Positions 56,304 through 64,000 of a stretch of 64,000 nucleotides of DNA are shown here, piece after piece; position 1 is the stretch's first letter; each line of letters begins with the position of its first letter. The stretch is from Fluctibacter halophilus (GTDB taxonomy: Bacteria; Pseudomonadota; Gammaproteobacteria; Enterobacterales; Alteromonadaceae), in assembly GCF_020687825.1 (NCBI RefSeq), contig NZ_JAJEWP010000001.1:1768998-1832997 (forward strand). Direction: 5' to 3'. Below the pieces are notes generated by a model that searched no databases, was not told the DNA's origin, and saw only the letters and a program-made list of their open reading frames with translations. Both the position numbers and the translations under genes were made by a program.

Positions 56304-56334
56304 TAAAAAAACAACAGGCCGGTAACCCGGCCTG
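56304..56334 (-). terminator. Terminator-like hairpin between precursor and MNIO genes
   Basis: CAGGCCGG (56315-56322) pairs with CCGGCCTG (56327-56334) over TAAC. On the minus strand T-rich sequence follows. It lies 26 bases after the precursor stop. It could let some transcripts end after the precursor, so that the peptide is made in excess over the enzyme. Confidence 0.85.
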
Positions 56335-56359
56335 CTTGGTACTGTGACAGGACTATGGT

Positions 56360-56896
56360 TTAGGCTTTACCACCACATTTGCCTTCACCACACTTACCTT
56401 CTTTCTTGGCTTTGTCGCCGCCACATTTACCTTCGCCACACTTGCCTTCTTTCTTGGCTTTGTCGCCGCCGCATTTACCTTCGCCACACTTGCCTTCTTT
56501 GTGGGCTTTATCGCCACCGCATTTACCTTCGCCACACTTGCCTTCTTTGTGGGCTTTATCGCCGCCACATTTACCTTCGCCACACTTGCCTTCTTTGTGG
56601 GCTTTGTCGCCGCCGCATTTACCCTCGCCACACTTGCCTTCTTTGTGAGCTTTGTCGCCGCCGCATTTACCCTCGCCGCACTTGCCTTCTTTCTTACCTT
56701 TGTCCCCGCCGCATTTGCCTTCGTTGTCGGCTTTCTTGCCGCCACAGGAACCTTCAGCTGCCGATTGCATGTAACCGGCATCCAGCGTCTGAATACCGAA
56801 AGGGTTTGCGTTAGCTTGCAGGCTCACCGATGCCAGTGAACCGATAACAACCGCACCCATGGCTGTTGCAATTGTTGATTTCTTAACCTGTTTCAT
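56360..56896 (-). CDS. RiPP precursor with 15 EGKCG motifs (HvfA/bufferin-like)
   Basis: A 178-residue exported peptide precursor. Residues 1-30 are a Sec signal (MKQVKKSTIATAMGAVVIGS..., cut after QANA), then a short spacer to about 47. From residue 48 there are EGSCGG, EGKCGG, then seven tandem units of EGKCGEGKCGG, with DKAHK or DKAKK linkers (residues 70-178). That gives 15 EGKCG motifs and 16 cysteines in all, with no other Cys. Haemophilus HvfA carries the same EGKCG motif, modified by HvfB and HvfC and tied to copper binding. The ATG at 56896 has AAGGA upstream; an ATG 15 codons earlier adds an implausible Cys-rich start. Confidence 0.92.
   Translation of the reverse strand: MKQVKKSTIATAMGAVVIGSLASVSLQANANPFGIQTLDAGYMQSAAEGSCGGKKADNEGKCGGDKGKKEGKCGEGKCGGDKAHKEGKCGEGKCGGDKAHKEGKCGEGKCGGDKAHKEGKCGEGKCGGDKAHKEGKCGEGKCGGDKAKKEGKCGEGKCGGDKAKKEGKCGEGKCGGKA
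56363..56689 (-). repeat. 48-base in-frame tandem repeat array in the precursor gene
   Basis: Six full 48-base units plus a partial seventh encode the 16-residue EGKCGEGKCGGDKA(H/K)K unit. Neighbouring units differ mostly at synonymous positions and at one His/Lys codon, so the array probably grew by recent unit duplication. Copy number may vary between strains. Confidence 0.92.
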
Positions 56897-57101
56897 ATCG
56901 TTTTCCTTCGTAATGTTCATGAGCCTGGAACAAGCACACATTGTTCAGGGCAGTAGACCCTGCTGCTACTAAATTTATTTCACATTTTTCAATTCGCAAC
57001 AAAAAAAGGGACGAATAGCCGGATTCTGCTGACCAATCTACCATCACATTGCCGCGAAATTGCGCCTTTCAACATCTGATCCCTGTCTGTAAAACGACTC
57101 A

Positions 57102-58979
57102 TCACGGTGTTCCACCAGTCACCGGACTCGTGTCAGCATCCCAGCGAACGACCCGGTTCTTGCCCGTCGACTTGGCTTGATACAGGGCGTCATCGGCCCG
57201 TTTCATCAGTGTCGTCAGTGACTCCTCGCGCCCCGTCAATGAACACAGGCCGGTACTGATGGTGACCGACAAGTCCTGTTCGTCCGTGTGTATCTTGCCA
57301 TCACTGACGGCGGTCGTGATCCGCTCGGCAATATCACAGGCGGCGCTGTGCGGTGTAGCCGGCAGAATAACCAAAAACTCTTCACCGCCAATGCGGCCAA
57401 ACAAATCGTCGGCACGCAATGCATAGTGCACCCGTGACGCGACCGCTTTCAGTACCTTGTCGCCACTTAGATGGCCATAGCGGTCATTGATGGATTTAAA
57501 ATCATCCAGATCAAACAGCAAAACAGACAAGGGCTGACCATTTACAATGGCGTGATTGAGCAACTTTTCACCCTGCTCAATCATGTGGCGACGGTTGGCA
57601 ATACCGGTTAATTCATCGGTTTGCGCTTTATGCTTGAGTCGTTGACGGGTTTTGTTCAGCCACACAATGACAGCAAAGGCCACCAACAGGAGCAAAGCAA
57701 CGGTTGCCACGGTCAGCTGGCTGATGAATTGCTGATCTTTTTGGCGCGCCAGTTCCAGTTCACTGATGGCCAGCTTCTGTTCCAGAATTTGCTTTTCAAA
57801 GCCCGCCACCCGAGTGTCATGCTCCGCCACACGCAACAACGTTTCGTTTTCCACGAATGCCGACAACTGACGTTGACTGAGATCATACAAGGCAAACATG
57901 TGCTGCAGGGTTTGCTGCACATCCCCCTCGGCAGCGGCGGCAATCGCCTGCGCTTTGAGCGTGCTGGTCTGCAATTGGCTGTCCAGGGATGAAAACTGTT
58001 TAACCTGTAAACCCGCCAGGTGCAGATCGCCCTGACGGGCAAACGCTTCGGCCAGCAGAATATTGGCAAAATTGACGAAATACTTTTCATTGGTGGTGTT
58101 GGCCAACGTCAGGGCATTTTCCAATACCCGCACGGCAACCGCATAGTCCTGCTGTGCCAATGCCAGCCGACCGGCGTTAAAGTGCGCAAAGAAAGTGAAG
58201 TCTTCATGGTCCGGACTGCGTTCAGCCAAGGCGTACAGGGCATCAACGTGGGTTTGCGCCTTGTCAAACCACCCTAACGCGATGGCCTCGCCGACCAGGT
58301 TATGCCGCATGTTAAACATGTCGCTGCGATCATCAACTTTTGACCACTCATCGAGTGCCCGTTGCAGATAATCGTACGCTTGCAGGTGAACCTGCACTTT
58401 GCGGTAGATATTGGCTGTGGCGTTATAAATCATCGCTGAACGCTGCTCGGACAACTGTTCACGCTGGGCAATGGTGATCGCCTCATCCAGCAGCGCCAGC
58501 CCCTGCTGAAAGTTGTCTGCCCGATTAAGGCAGAACGCCCGTTGGGTCAACGCTTTAACCAGGGTTTCGGGGTCGTTTAGTTCGCGGGCATACGCCAGCG
58601 CGGTGGCGCGATCCGGGCAATATTGTTCAATGTCATTGGTTTTTACATAGGTAAAATAGGAGCGCTCAATATAGGCATGCACCAGCGTCGCAGTAACATC
58701 AATGCTCTCCAGTAATGAGATGGCGTTGTTGAGGGCACTGTCCGAGACCGGATAATCCTGCATTTCGCCGGCCAGAAAGCCGACTTCGAAATAGTACTTA
58801 CCCTGATCATGCACTGGCCATTGCGCCACAGCGTCAGCATTGGCACGGTAGACTTCAAGCTTCTGTTCCAAGCCGTCAAACTGTTCAGCCTGTGCTTTTA
58901 CAGCATCGAATGTCACTGAACCCGGGCCGCTCTGCGCAAAAAGACTTGCAGATACCAGCCATAACAGTAACCAACGCAT
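57102..58979 (-). CDS. TPR-GGDEF diguanylate cyclase, periplasmic sensor type
   Basis: A 625-residue protein: signal peptide (MRWLLLWLVSASLFAQS), about eight tetratricopeptide-like repeats in the periplasm (residues 30-400), a coiled-coil (LEQKLAISELELARQKDQQF), one transmembrane helix (VATVALLLLVAFAVIVWL, about 425-445) and a GGDEF domain. The active site GRIGGEEF is intact, with an RADD inhibitory site five residues upstream, so it should make cyclic di-GMP with feedback control. The periplasmic TPRs probably sense a protein or peptide. It is upstream of the RiPP precursor on the same strand, 200 bases away. Confidence 0.9.
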   Translation of the reverse strand: MRWLLLWLVSASLFAQSGPGSVTFDAVKAQAEQFDGLEQKLEVYRANADAVAQWPVHDQGKYYFEVGFLAGEMQDYPVSDSALNNAISLLESIDVTATLVHAYIERSYFTYVKTNDIEQYCPDRATALAYARELNDPETLVKALTQRAFCLNRADNFQQGLALLDEAITIAQREQLSEQRSAMIYNATANIYRKVQVHLQAYDYLQRALDEWSKVDDRSDMFNMRHNLVGEAIALGWFDKAQTHVDALYALAERSPDHEDFTFFAHFNAGRLALAQQDYAVAVRVLENALTLANTTNEKYFVNFANILLAEAFARQGDLHLAGLQVKQFSSLDSQLQTSTLKAQAIAAAAEGDVQQTLQHMFALYDLSQRQLSAFVENETLLRVAEHDTRVAGFEKQILEQKLAISELELARQKDQQFISQLTVATVALLLLVAFAVIVWLNKTRQRLKHKAQTDELTGIANRRHMIEQGEKLLNHAIVNGQPLSVLLFDLDDFKSINDRYGHLSGDKVLKAVASRVHYALRADDLFGRIGGEEFLVILPATPHSAACDIAERITTAVSDGKIHTDEQDLSVTISTGLCSLTGREESLTTLMKRADDALYQAKSTGKNRVVRWDADTSPVTGGTP

Positions 58980-59143
58980 ACACCCACTCCTTACTGTGAT
59001 CTTGGTTCAGTGTATCAGACAAACCGAGGTCCCATGCAAAACACAACATTGATGCACAGATAAAAACTTTTTTGATCACATCAAACTTTTTCAAACACCC
59101 GCTCGACTTAACCTGTGACGAATCGAACCAAAGGACAACTACC

Positions 59144-59698
59144 ATGACGTTTAAAAAAGCATTTCTGACCCTGGCCATCTGCAGTGGTGTCATTGCAGGC
59201 AGTAGCCTGGTCAACGCGCAGTCTAGCAGTAGCAATGATTATCTGTTGCATGCCTATCAAGATTGTAAGCTGATCAAGACCGTTGCGATGGACCATGATG
59301 TCATCCTGGCCTATCAGGATCTGCAGGAAGCATCGGATGAAATGACCGACTTGCAGATGCCCATTGACGCCATTCAGGAAGACATCGACCGCTATTCCGA
59401 GGACATCAAAGCACTGACCAAACTCGCCATTATCGAAGATGGCCAGCGTCTGGTGATCGACAAAACGCTGCTCAAGCAACAGGAAGCCGTCGCTGACCAG
59501 TTACAGGCATTAATTGCGCAACACCAAGGGGATTTTGACGCCATCGGACACAAAGGCAAACACATCGGCGAAGTGGCCAAACGCTTTGAGCAAGGGGTAA
59601 AAGATCAGTTGCAGGGTATCGACTATGATCAGATCAAAGTACAGACGCCGGACAGTGACAACAACTGGGAATGTGATGCCGATATCATGATCATGTAG
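59144..59698 (+). CDS. Hypothetical exported protein with coiled-coil
   Basis: A 184-residue protein with a signal peptide (MTFKKAFLTLAICSGVIAGSSLVNA). The mature part is largely helical and charged, with heptad-like spacing (about 60-130), and has one Cys near each end (QDCKLI, WECDAD) that could form a disulfide. No family is recognised. It is divergent from the TPR-GGDEF gene. AAAGGA lies upstream of the ATG at 59144. Confidence 0.65.
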   Translation: MTFKKAFLTLAICSGVIAGSSLVNAQSSSSNDYLLHAYQDCKLIKTVAMDHDVILAYQDLQEASDEMTDLQMPIDAIQEDIDRYSEDIKALTKLAIIEDGQRLVIDKTLLKQQEAVADQLQALIAQHQGDFDAIGHKGKHIGEVAKRFEQGVKDQLQGIDYDQIKVQTPDSDNNWECDADIMIM

Positions 59699-59706
59699 GC
59701 CAAAGG

Positions 59707-59736
59707 AATCACAGGGGACAATTGCCCCCTGTGATT
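59707..59736. terminator. Bidirectional hairpin between the coiled-coil protein gene and tpm
   Basis: AATCACAGGGG (59707-59717) pairs with CCCCTGTGATT (59726-59736) over eight bases. It lies between two convergent genes. T-runs are short, so termination strength is uncertain. Confidence 0.65.
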
Positions 59737-59758
59737 TACTCGGATTGTTCAGTTAAGT

Positions 59759-60397
59759 TCAGCGCGGCCTGAGTAAAAATACCTGTTCGGTGGCGGGCAC
59801 ACGCCCTTTCAGGCCCCCTTCCAGCACCGCCGTTTCCAGCACCTGAATGGCATAGTTGGCCTGATACTGCTGCTGTACCCAATCTTCGCTTACGCTGAAC
59901 GGCGGCCCGGCGTGGGCGGCTTGTTCATACACAAAGGTGATCAGTAACTGGGGTGCATTGGCGCAAATGGACGTCAAATGCCTGGCGTAGTCCTGACGCA
60001 TGCTATCCGGCAAAGCAACCAGCGCGGCACGATCATAAATGCCGTCCACCGGGCCCAACAATGCAAGGGTCAGCTTAAACACATCGCCGACATAGACCGT
60101 CAGGTTGTCGGCACGATACCGGGTCAATACCCCTTCCCTGACGATTTCAGGGGACAGCGCCAGCTCGTCAAACAACTCAACCACCGCCGTTTCATTCAGC
60201 TCACAGCCGATCACCTCATAGCCCTGCAACAGCAGCCAGTGCATGTCGCGGGATTTGCCGCACAGGGGCACAAACACCCGGCTGTTTGCGGACAACCCCA
60301 GTTGCGCCCAGTGGCGCAGCATAAAGGGATTGTAGTCGGATTGATGAAAGCCGATTTCACGGCTTTCCCATTTGTCATGCCAGAATTGTGCGTCCAT
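59759..60397 (-). CDS. tpm: Thiopurine S-methyltransferase
   Basis: A 212-residue cytosolic SAM-dependent methyltransferase. The N-terminal WHDKWESREIGFHQSDYNP and the SAM loop FVPLCGKSRDMHWLLLQGYEVIGCELN are highly typical of bacterial TPMT, as is IYDRAALVALP. Bacterial TPMTs methylate thiopurines and also selenium and tellurium compounds, producing volatile methylated forms. Confidence 0.95.
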   Translation of the reverse strand: MDAQFWHDKWESREIGFHQSDYNPFMLRHWAQLGLSANSRVFVPLCGKSRDMHWLLLQGYEVIGCELNETAVVELFDELALSPEIVREGVLTRYRADNLTVYVGDVFKLTLALLGPVDGIYDRAALVALPDSMRQDYARHLTSICANAPQLLITFVYEQAAHAGPPFSVSEDWVQQQYQANYAIQVLETAVLEGGLKGRVPATEQVFLLRPR

Positions 60398-60430
60398 GTT
60401 CGCCAGCCCAGTGATAATTGAGTACGAGAC

Positions 60431-62542
60431 TCACTCTATAGTGAATAAGTCAACATAACCCGCCAGATAGTGCGTAGAGCCAGATTTTATTTTACTGAAG
60501 TCCATGCTGCGATGTGATCTAACGAGATAATTTCCTGTCAGGGTATCCATGCCTACGATTTCCAATTCCCTGCTTTGATAGACTGCGCAGTCAGGTAAGT
60601 CGACATCACAGTAGTCGTATAATACGTACACTTCATTGGGGTTAGAATAGTAGTTTAAACTAAATGTGTTGCCGATTCGATGCCATGAAAAAACCATATC
60701 AGAGGTTTTCCATTCGCCATCTCGTTTGTAAATGTCATACCCGGTGCCATCGACCTCCAAGACAAAACCAAAACCACCAGAATCACCTCGTTCAAGGTAA
60801 GGGTTATCTGCGGTAGCGGAGGCGATTGTGTAACTGTCCTTCACTGTCGTTGTCACACTGCTGTAGGTCGCAATACGGTAACTATCGACATCAACCACCG
60901 TATTATTGCGCGTCGTAACGGCAACATACTGATTGACGGGCGAAGGAAAATTTAACTGCCTGTATTGTGTTGTTACCCCCTCATCTAACGTCACTACCAA
61001 GTGACCGTTATCCACCTGCCACTGACCGCTTTTGTTGTTTTCGTTAGCCTCCACATAGCCCTCAAAAGAACCGCTCTCATCAAACGACACCCTGGCCGCC
61101 ACCTTTTCGATGGCATCATTGTCATCTGAAAATTTCGCCCGTTGGGACAACTCCATGGCATACACGCCGTGTGAAAAGGTCATATTTTCACTGGATGGGA
61201 CTACCAGAACATCCACCTCATCGCGGTAGGTATAGCCCGAATAGCAGGTACTGCTTGTTGCGATGGTGCGGGTACGGATCAAATAATCTACATCATCAAC
61301 CCGCTTCCACAAAACCAGTGAGAAAGCATCAAGCCAATCCCAAATCCGCTCACTCGTTGTGCTATTCTCACAGTACTGTCCCGGGGTAGAAACGATCAAC
61401 CAATCGTCTACATCGTATACTGCACGCCCTTGCTCAAATGTCCGTGTAATACTTTTCTTATTGGGGAAATACGTACCATTTTCGCTGGTATTGAAGTACA
61501 GCGCTTCGAAAGTAATCGTCTTTCCTGAAGAGCTGAATTTCGGAAAAATCAGCAGATCTTTCATCAAAGCTGTTTCAGCACTTTCATGGGTGCCAACACT
61601 CTGCATCAGAGCATCCAAAGCCTCCTGGTATTGAACAGGATACGCTGATTTCCACTCGGCCAAATGATCAGCATAGCCAAACAGATCCGAAAGTACATCC
61701 GCGGCGGTCTGATACGCGTCGGGCAATTCAACGGATGGATTTTCCCGTGCAATTTTCGCAGCTAGGGCTCCGTTAAACGTGTCTGTGTGATCAATGAGTA
61801 AACGGTAACGAGCCAGGTTATCACTGCTTACGGGCACGCCATGTTGTTGCGCAATAGCATCGAGCAACAGCGCTTCCCGAGTTGTCAGCAATGACAAAAC
61901 GACGTCGTTGATTTGTTCTTCATCATCGGCTAATGACAACAAACCATCTTGTGCATTCAGCCATGTTTGGTATTGGATACCGCGATCATCTGCTGTGGAT
62001 TGCAAACGGATGCTTTGTTCCTCTGAAGCAATCCCAACTACGAGTTGAAACTGTCCCTGATTGTTGGTTGTCGCCGTGTAGGCGTTGTCATCGACATACG
62101 CTGTTATTGTCATGTCTGACTGCGCTACGCCGTCAATTCGCCCCGCGAGCGTCAAACGGTTCAATACATCGATACTGACGGTGGCTTCACTACTGCCACC
62201 ATTACCGTCCACCACAGTGTAAGAAAAGGTCACGACCCCGCTAAAATCACCAGTGGATTCATATCGTAATACACTGCCATCCATCACGACCCTGCCGCTG
62301 GCAACGTCTCCTACCGTCTCAATGGTTAAGGTGTCACCTTCGGGATCGGAGTCATTGGCCATAACATCCAGCTCAATGCTTTGTCCGGCAAACACATTGC
62401 CGGTGTCATTCTGGGCAACAGGCGCTTGATTGGTGGCCGGTAACGGTGGATTGATTGAGGTGTTTGATTCCCCACCACTTCCGCCACCGCACGCGGTTAA
62501 CGATGCCAATATTGCAATCGGCAGCAGAGGACTATTCTTCAT
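60431..62542 (-). CDS. Large lipoprotein with Ig-like (cadherin-type) domain
   Basis: A 703-residue outer or surface lipoprotein. The signal peptide MKNSPLLPIAILASLTAC ends in a lipobox with Cys18, followed by a Gly/Ser linker. Residues about 38-125 are an Ig-like tandem-repeat domain (APVAQNDTGNVFAGQSIELDV, VVTFSYTVVDGNGGSSEATVSIDV). The next part (LAGRIDGVAQSDMTITAYVDD) looks like a carboxypeptidase-regulatory-like beta domain. The remaining 450 residues are not recognised. The start is set by the lipobox; the open frame extends 48 codons further upstream without a ribosome site. The 303-base region upstream contains no gene. Confidence 0.75.
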   Translation of the reverse strand: MKNSPLLPIAILASLTACGGGSGGESNTSINPPLPATNQAPVAQNDTGNVFAGQSIELDVMANDSDPEGDTLTIETVGDVASGRVVMDGSVLRYESTGDFSGVVTFSYTVVDGNGGSSEATVSIDVLNRLTLAGRIDGVAQSDMTITAYVDDNAYTATTNNQGQFQLVVGIASEEQSIRLQSTADDRGIQYQTWLNAQDGLLSLADDEEQINDVVLSLLTTREALLLDAIAQQHGVPVSSDNLARYRLLIDHTDTFNGALAAKIARENPSVELPDAYQTAADVLSDLFGYADHLAEWKSAYPVQYQEALDALMQSVGTHESAETALMKDLLIFPKFSSSGKTITFEALYFNTSENGTYFPNKKSITRTFEQGRAVYDVDDWLIVSTPGQYCENSTTSERIWDWLDAFSLVLWKRVDDVDYLIRTRTIATSSTCYSGYTYRDEVDVLVVPSSENMTFSHGVYAMELSQRAKFSDDNDAIEKVAARVSFDESGSFEGYVEANENNKSGQWQVDNGHLVVTLDEGVTTQYRQLNFPSPVNQYVAVTTRNNTVVDVDSYRIATYSSVTTTVKDSYTIASATADNPYLERGDSGGFGFVLEVDGTGYDIYKRDGEWKTSDMVFSWHRIGNTFSLNYYSNPNEVYVLYDYCDVDLPDCAVYQSRELEIVGMDTLTGNYLVRSHRSMDFSKIKSGSTHYLAGYVDLFTIE

Positions 62543-62845
62543 TGTAGTGATTCCTGAATATACCACACGAGATACGCCATATAACGCACAGGACGCGTGA
62601 TGAAAAACGTTTTTATTGTGATTAATGCGAATGACAAGGGATGGAATTACAGCGTAGGGACACTGCAAAAAAATGTACCGTTCCATAGCATACTGAGAAA
62701 GCCTCAGAAACAGCTTCAGCGGGTTGTAACATCCATGTCGTTCTTGCTATTAATAGCGATGCCAATAGTAGCGCGGACGCCACTGATAGTGCAATGTGTT
62801 GTGGTTGTTGTCTATACTGAAACATCGCCACAGGAAGCCTATATC

Positions 62846-63265
62846 GTGAGCACGTGCAATATCCACATCAGTACCAGTTCCAACGCCATGTGTGTGGAGT
62901 TTGAAGGTATACAGGATGGCCTCGCAACGGCGAAATACGTTGAAGAGGTGGCGCGCTTTTGTGATGGGATGAATGACAAACCCTGGGCGCGGATTATTGA
63001 TTTGCGCCAATGGGTGCTGACCATCCCCGAATCGAATCAGGCCATGATCGCTTCGTTACGCGAAGATGGGCAAAATGGCCTGGTACTGGAAGCGATCATC
63101 CCACCGATCACTTCGCTGGGCCGCTGGCAAGTCGAGAAAACCATGGCCAGCGTGGCGTCTGATACCCGATTCGAATTTGTTGCGTCCATAGACGAAGCCA
63201 AAACCCTGCTTCAGGAGCAAGGCTTTGATACTGACTTCGGTCCATCTACGATGTTTATATCCTAA
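62846..63265 (+). CDS. Hypothetical STAS-like small protein
   Basis: A 139-residue soluble protein with alternating beta and alpha segments (IHISTSSNAMCVEFEG, ATAKYVEEVARFCDGM, WARIIDLRQWVLT), in the style of SpoIIAA-like/STAS domains. I chose the GTG at 62846, with AGGAAG upstream; the frame is open for 83 more codons, but that part reads as non-coding. No function can be assigned. Confidence 0.6.
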   Translation: MSTCNIHISTSSNAMCVEFEGIQDGLATAKYVEEVARFCDGMNDKPWARIIDLRQWVLTIPESNQAMIASLREDGQNGLVLEAIIPPITSLGRWQVEKTMASVASDTRFEFVASIDEAKTLLQEQGFDTDFGPSTMFIS

Positions 63266-63366
63266 TTGGATAATGCCGGATTGAGTAAGTCCCCTTATCA
63301 AGTCAGATATGAACCACCTTCAGGGACACTTTGTGACTGCGCTGGGTACTCCCAGTAGACATTTCT

Positions 63367-63430
63367 GGCGGTGTGTGACCGCCATGGAAGGCGGAAATGC
63401 AGGTTTTGCAGGAGCAAAAATCTGCCTACT
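63367..63430 (+). repeat. 64-base direct repeat, copy 1
   Basis: GGCGGTGTGTGACCGCC opens the unit and AATCTGCCTACT ends it. It is identical to 63690-63753 except at two positions. Inside is a hairpin (GCAGGTTTT with AAAATCTGC). Confidence 0.9.
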
Positions 63431-63453
63431 CCACATGGGGGTGAACGAAAACC

Positions 63454-63472
63454 GTTATGCCGGTGGCATAAC
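63454..63472. repeat. Short hairpin GTTATGCC-GGT-GGCATAAC
   Basis: A perfect eight-base stem with a three-base loop inside the repeat-rich tail of the window. It belongs to the same style of word, short loop, reverse complement as the chain at 63760-63982. Confidence 0.8.
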
Positions 63473-63616
63473 GCAGTTGAGTGAACGACGCGCAGGAATG
63501 CGCGGCTGGACGTAGCACCAGGGATGGTTTGTTACCTTACAGTCAACGCAGTGCTACTTCGATACTGTTTTCTGATGGGTTTGGTTTCCCGATGGGATAG
63601 CAACGCAAGTTGCTAG

Positions 63617-63663
63617 CTAAAACGAAAAAAGGCCACCCGCTATGGGTGGCCTTTCTCGTTTTA
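63617..63663. terminator. Strong bidirectional hairpin
   Basis: GGCCACCC (63631-63638) pairs with GGGTGGCC (63644-63651), with A-run before, T-run after and outer arms (AAAACGA and TCGTTTT) that also pair. It looks like a bidirectional terminator, although no gene ends nearby on either strand. Confidence 0.7.
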
Positions 63664-63689
63664 ATTGGGAGCCCCGGTGACCGGCTCTG

Positions 63690-63753
63690 GGCGGTGTGTG
63701 ACCGCCATGGATGGCGGAAATGCAGGTTTTGCAGGAGCAAAAACCTGCCTACT
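63690..63753 (+). repeat. 64-base direct repeat, copy 2
   Basis: The second copy of 63367-63430. Its inner hairpin is better matched (GCAGGTTTT with AAAACCTGC), suggesting selection or copying of the hairpin form. Confidence 0.9.
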
Positions 63754-63759
63754 TTATTC

Positions 63760-63982
63760 GGGCAGTCCTGCCCTCACCCCTTCGGGGCCGTGCTAAAGCA
63801 CGTTCACGAAGCATTGCAGGAGCAATGCAGAACAGCTTTAGCTGGCTTGCGAAGCAAGTGGCCTACATGGATGTAGGACATAAATTCGTTCCCGACGAAT
63901 TTGTACTCCGGGCATCCTGCCCTTCGCCCTGCGGGCCGTCGTCGCTTCGCTCCAACGTTCCAAAACGCTCCCGACGTTTTGG
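63760..63982. repeat. Chain of at least eleven consecutive short hairpins
   Basis: Stem-loops follow one another almost without gaps. They are GGGCAG-TC-CTGCCC (63760), CCCC-TTC-GGGG (63777), CGTGCT-AA-AGCACG (63789), GCATTGC-AGGA-GCAATGC (63811) and CAGCT-TT-AGCTG (63833). Then come CTTGC-GAA-GCAAG (63846), CCTACAT-GG-ATGTAGG (63862), AAATTCGT-TCCCG-ACGAATTT (63882), GGGCA-TCC-TGCCC (63910), GCCC-TGC-GGGC (63926) and CCAAAACG-CTCCCGA-CGTTTTGG (63960-63982). No gene was found in 63266-64000. Confidence 0.8.
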
Positions 63983-64000
63983 TCACATGAGTCCCCATAT

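Noticed and set aside
56363-56689. Regular repeats that might be taken for a CRISPR array.
   Set aside because: The repeats are contiguous, in frame and without unique spacers; they encode a tandem peptide.
56353-56781. A basic, Ala/Lys-rich repetitive ORF (histone H1-like composition) on the minus strand, plus repetitive plus-strand ORFs.
   Set aside because: They are frame shadows of the 48-base repeat of the RiPP precursor gene; the precursor frame has the signal peptide, ribosome site and conserved motif.

Overview
The window looks like chromosomal DNA of a marine or saline gammaproteobacterium, most likely of the Alteromonadales (inference from gene content; no rRNA or tRNA gene was seen). 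Pointers are the gene order apt-dnaX-ybaB-recR-htpG-adk, a gamma-type his operon with fused hisB and hisIE, PomAB-like stator genes, NhaD and Mrp-type sodium/proton antiporters, a large TonB-dependent receptor and PEP-CTERM proteins.

Layout. 0-3 kb: end of an Mrp-type antiporter operon, then nhaD. 3-11.7 kb: metabolic and accessory genes (2-hydroxyacid dehydrogenase with a GH13 enzyme, a LysR regulator divergent from a VOC protein, GNAT, TSUP permease, DUF2244, a saccharopine-dehydrogenase-like reductase, a periplasmic solute-binding-like protein). 11.9-19.2 kb: complete his operon hisG-D-C-B-H-A-F-IE behind a his leader peptide with five consecutive His codons and an attenuator. 19.3-23.9 kb: cytochrome b561 with YceI, a diguanylate cyclase, an Asp/Glu racemase, two abutting gene remnants, signal peptidase I and a small heat shock protein. 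23.9-28.8 kb: a decayed, foreign-looking stretch with hairpin-rich DNA, a mipA-like gene broken by one in-frame stop, a PEP-CTERM relic, and an AT-rich integron cassette segment with a well-formed attC site. 29-35.5 kb: TonB-dependent receptor convergent with a flavin halogenase and TPR-sulfotransferase pair. 36-40 kb: repeats, DUF4956, CotH-like and PPP-phosphatase genes. 40-47.3 kb: TPR protein, EEP hydrolase, motAB, PadR-controlled membrane protein, PEP-CTERM protein, small membrane proteins, MAPEG. 47.3-54.5 kb: conserved adk, htpG, recR, ybaB, dnaX and apt block. 54.5-57 kb: an MNIO-type RiPP cluster. 57-63.3 kb: GGDEF protein, exported proteins, tpm and a large lipoprotein. 63.3-64 kb: dense hairpin-type repeats.

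The most interesting system is the RiPP cluster at 54.5-56.9 kb. A secreted precursor has 15 EGKCG motifs in a 16-residue tandem repeat. It is followed by a terminator-like hairpin, a DUF692 (MNIO) enzyme, a DUF2063 partner and an unannotated 40-residue membrane microprotein. This is HvfABC/bufferin-type copper-handling architecture with an unusually long repeat array. Other notable items are a dnaX programmed -1 frameshift signal that closely resembles that of E. coli, an integron cassette encoding a membrane-tethered DUF1554 lectin-like domain, and chains of back-to-back short hairpins.
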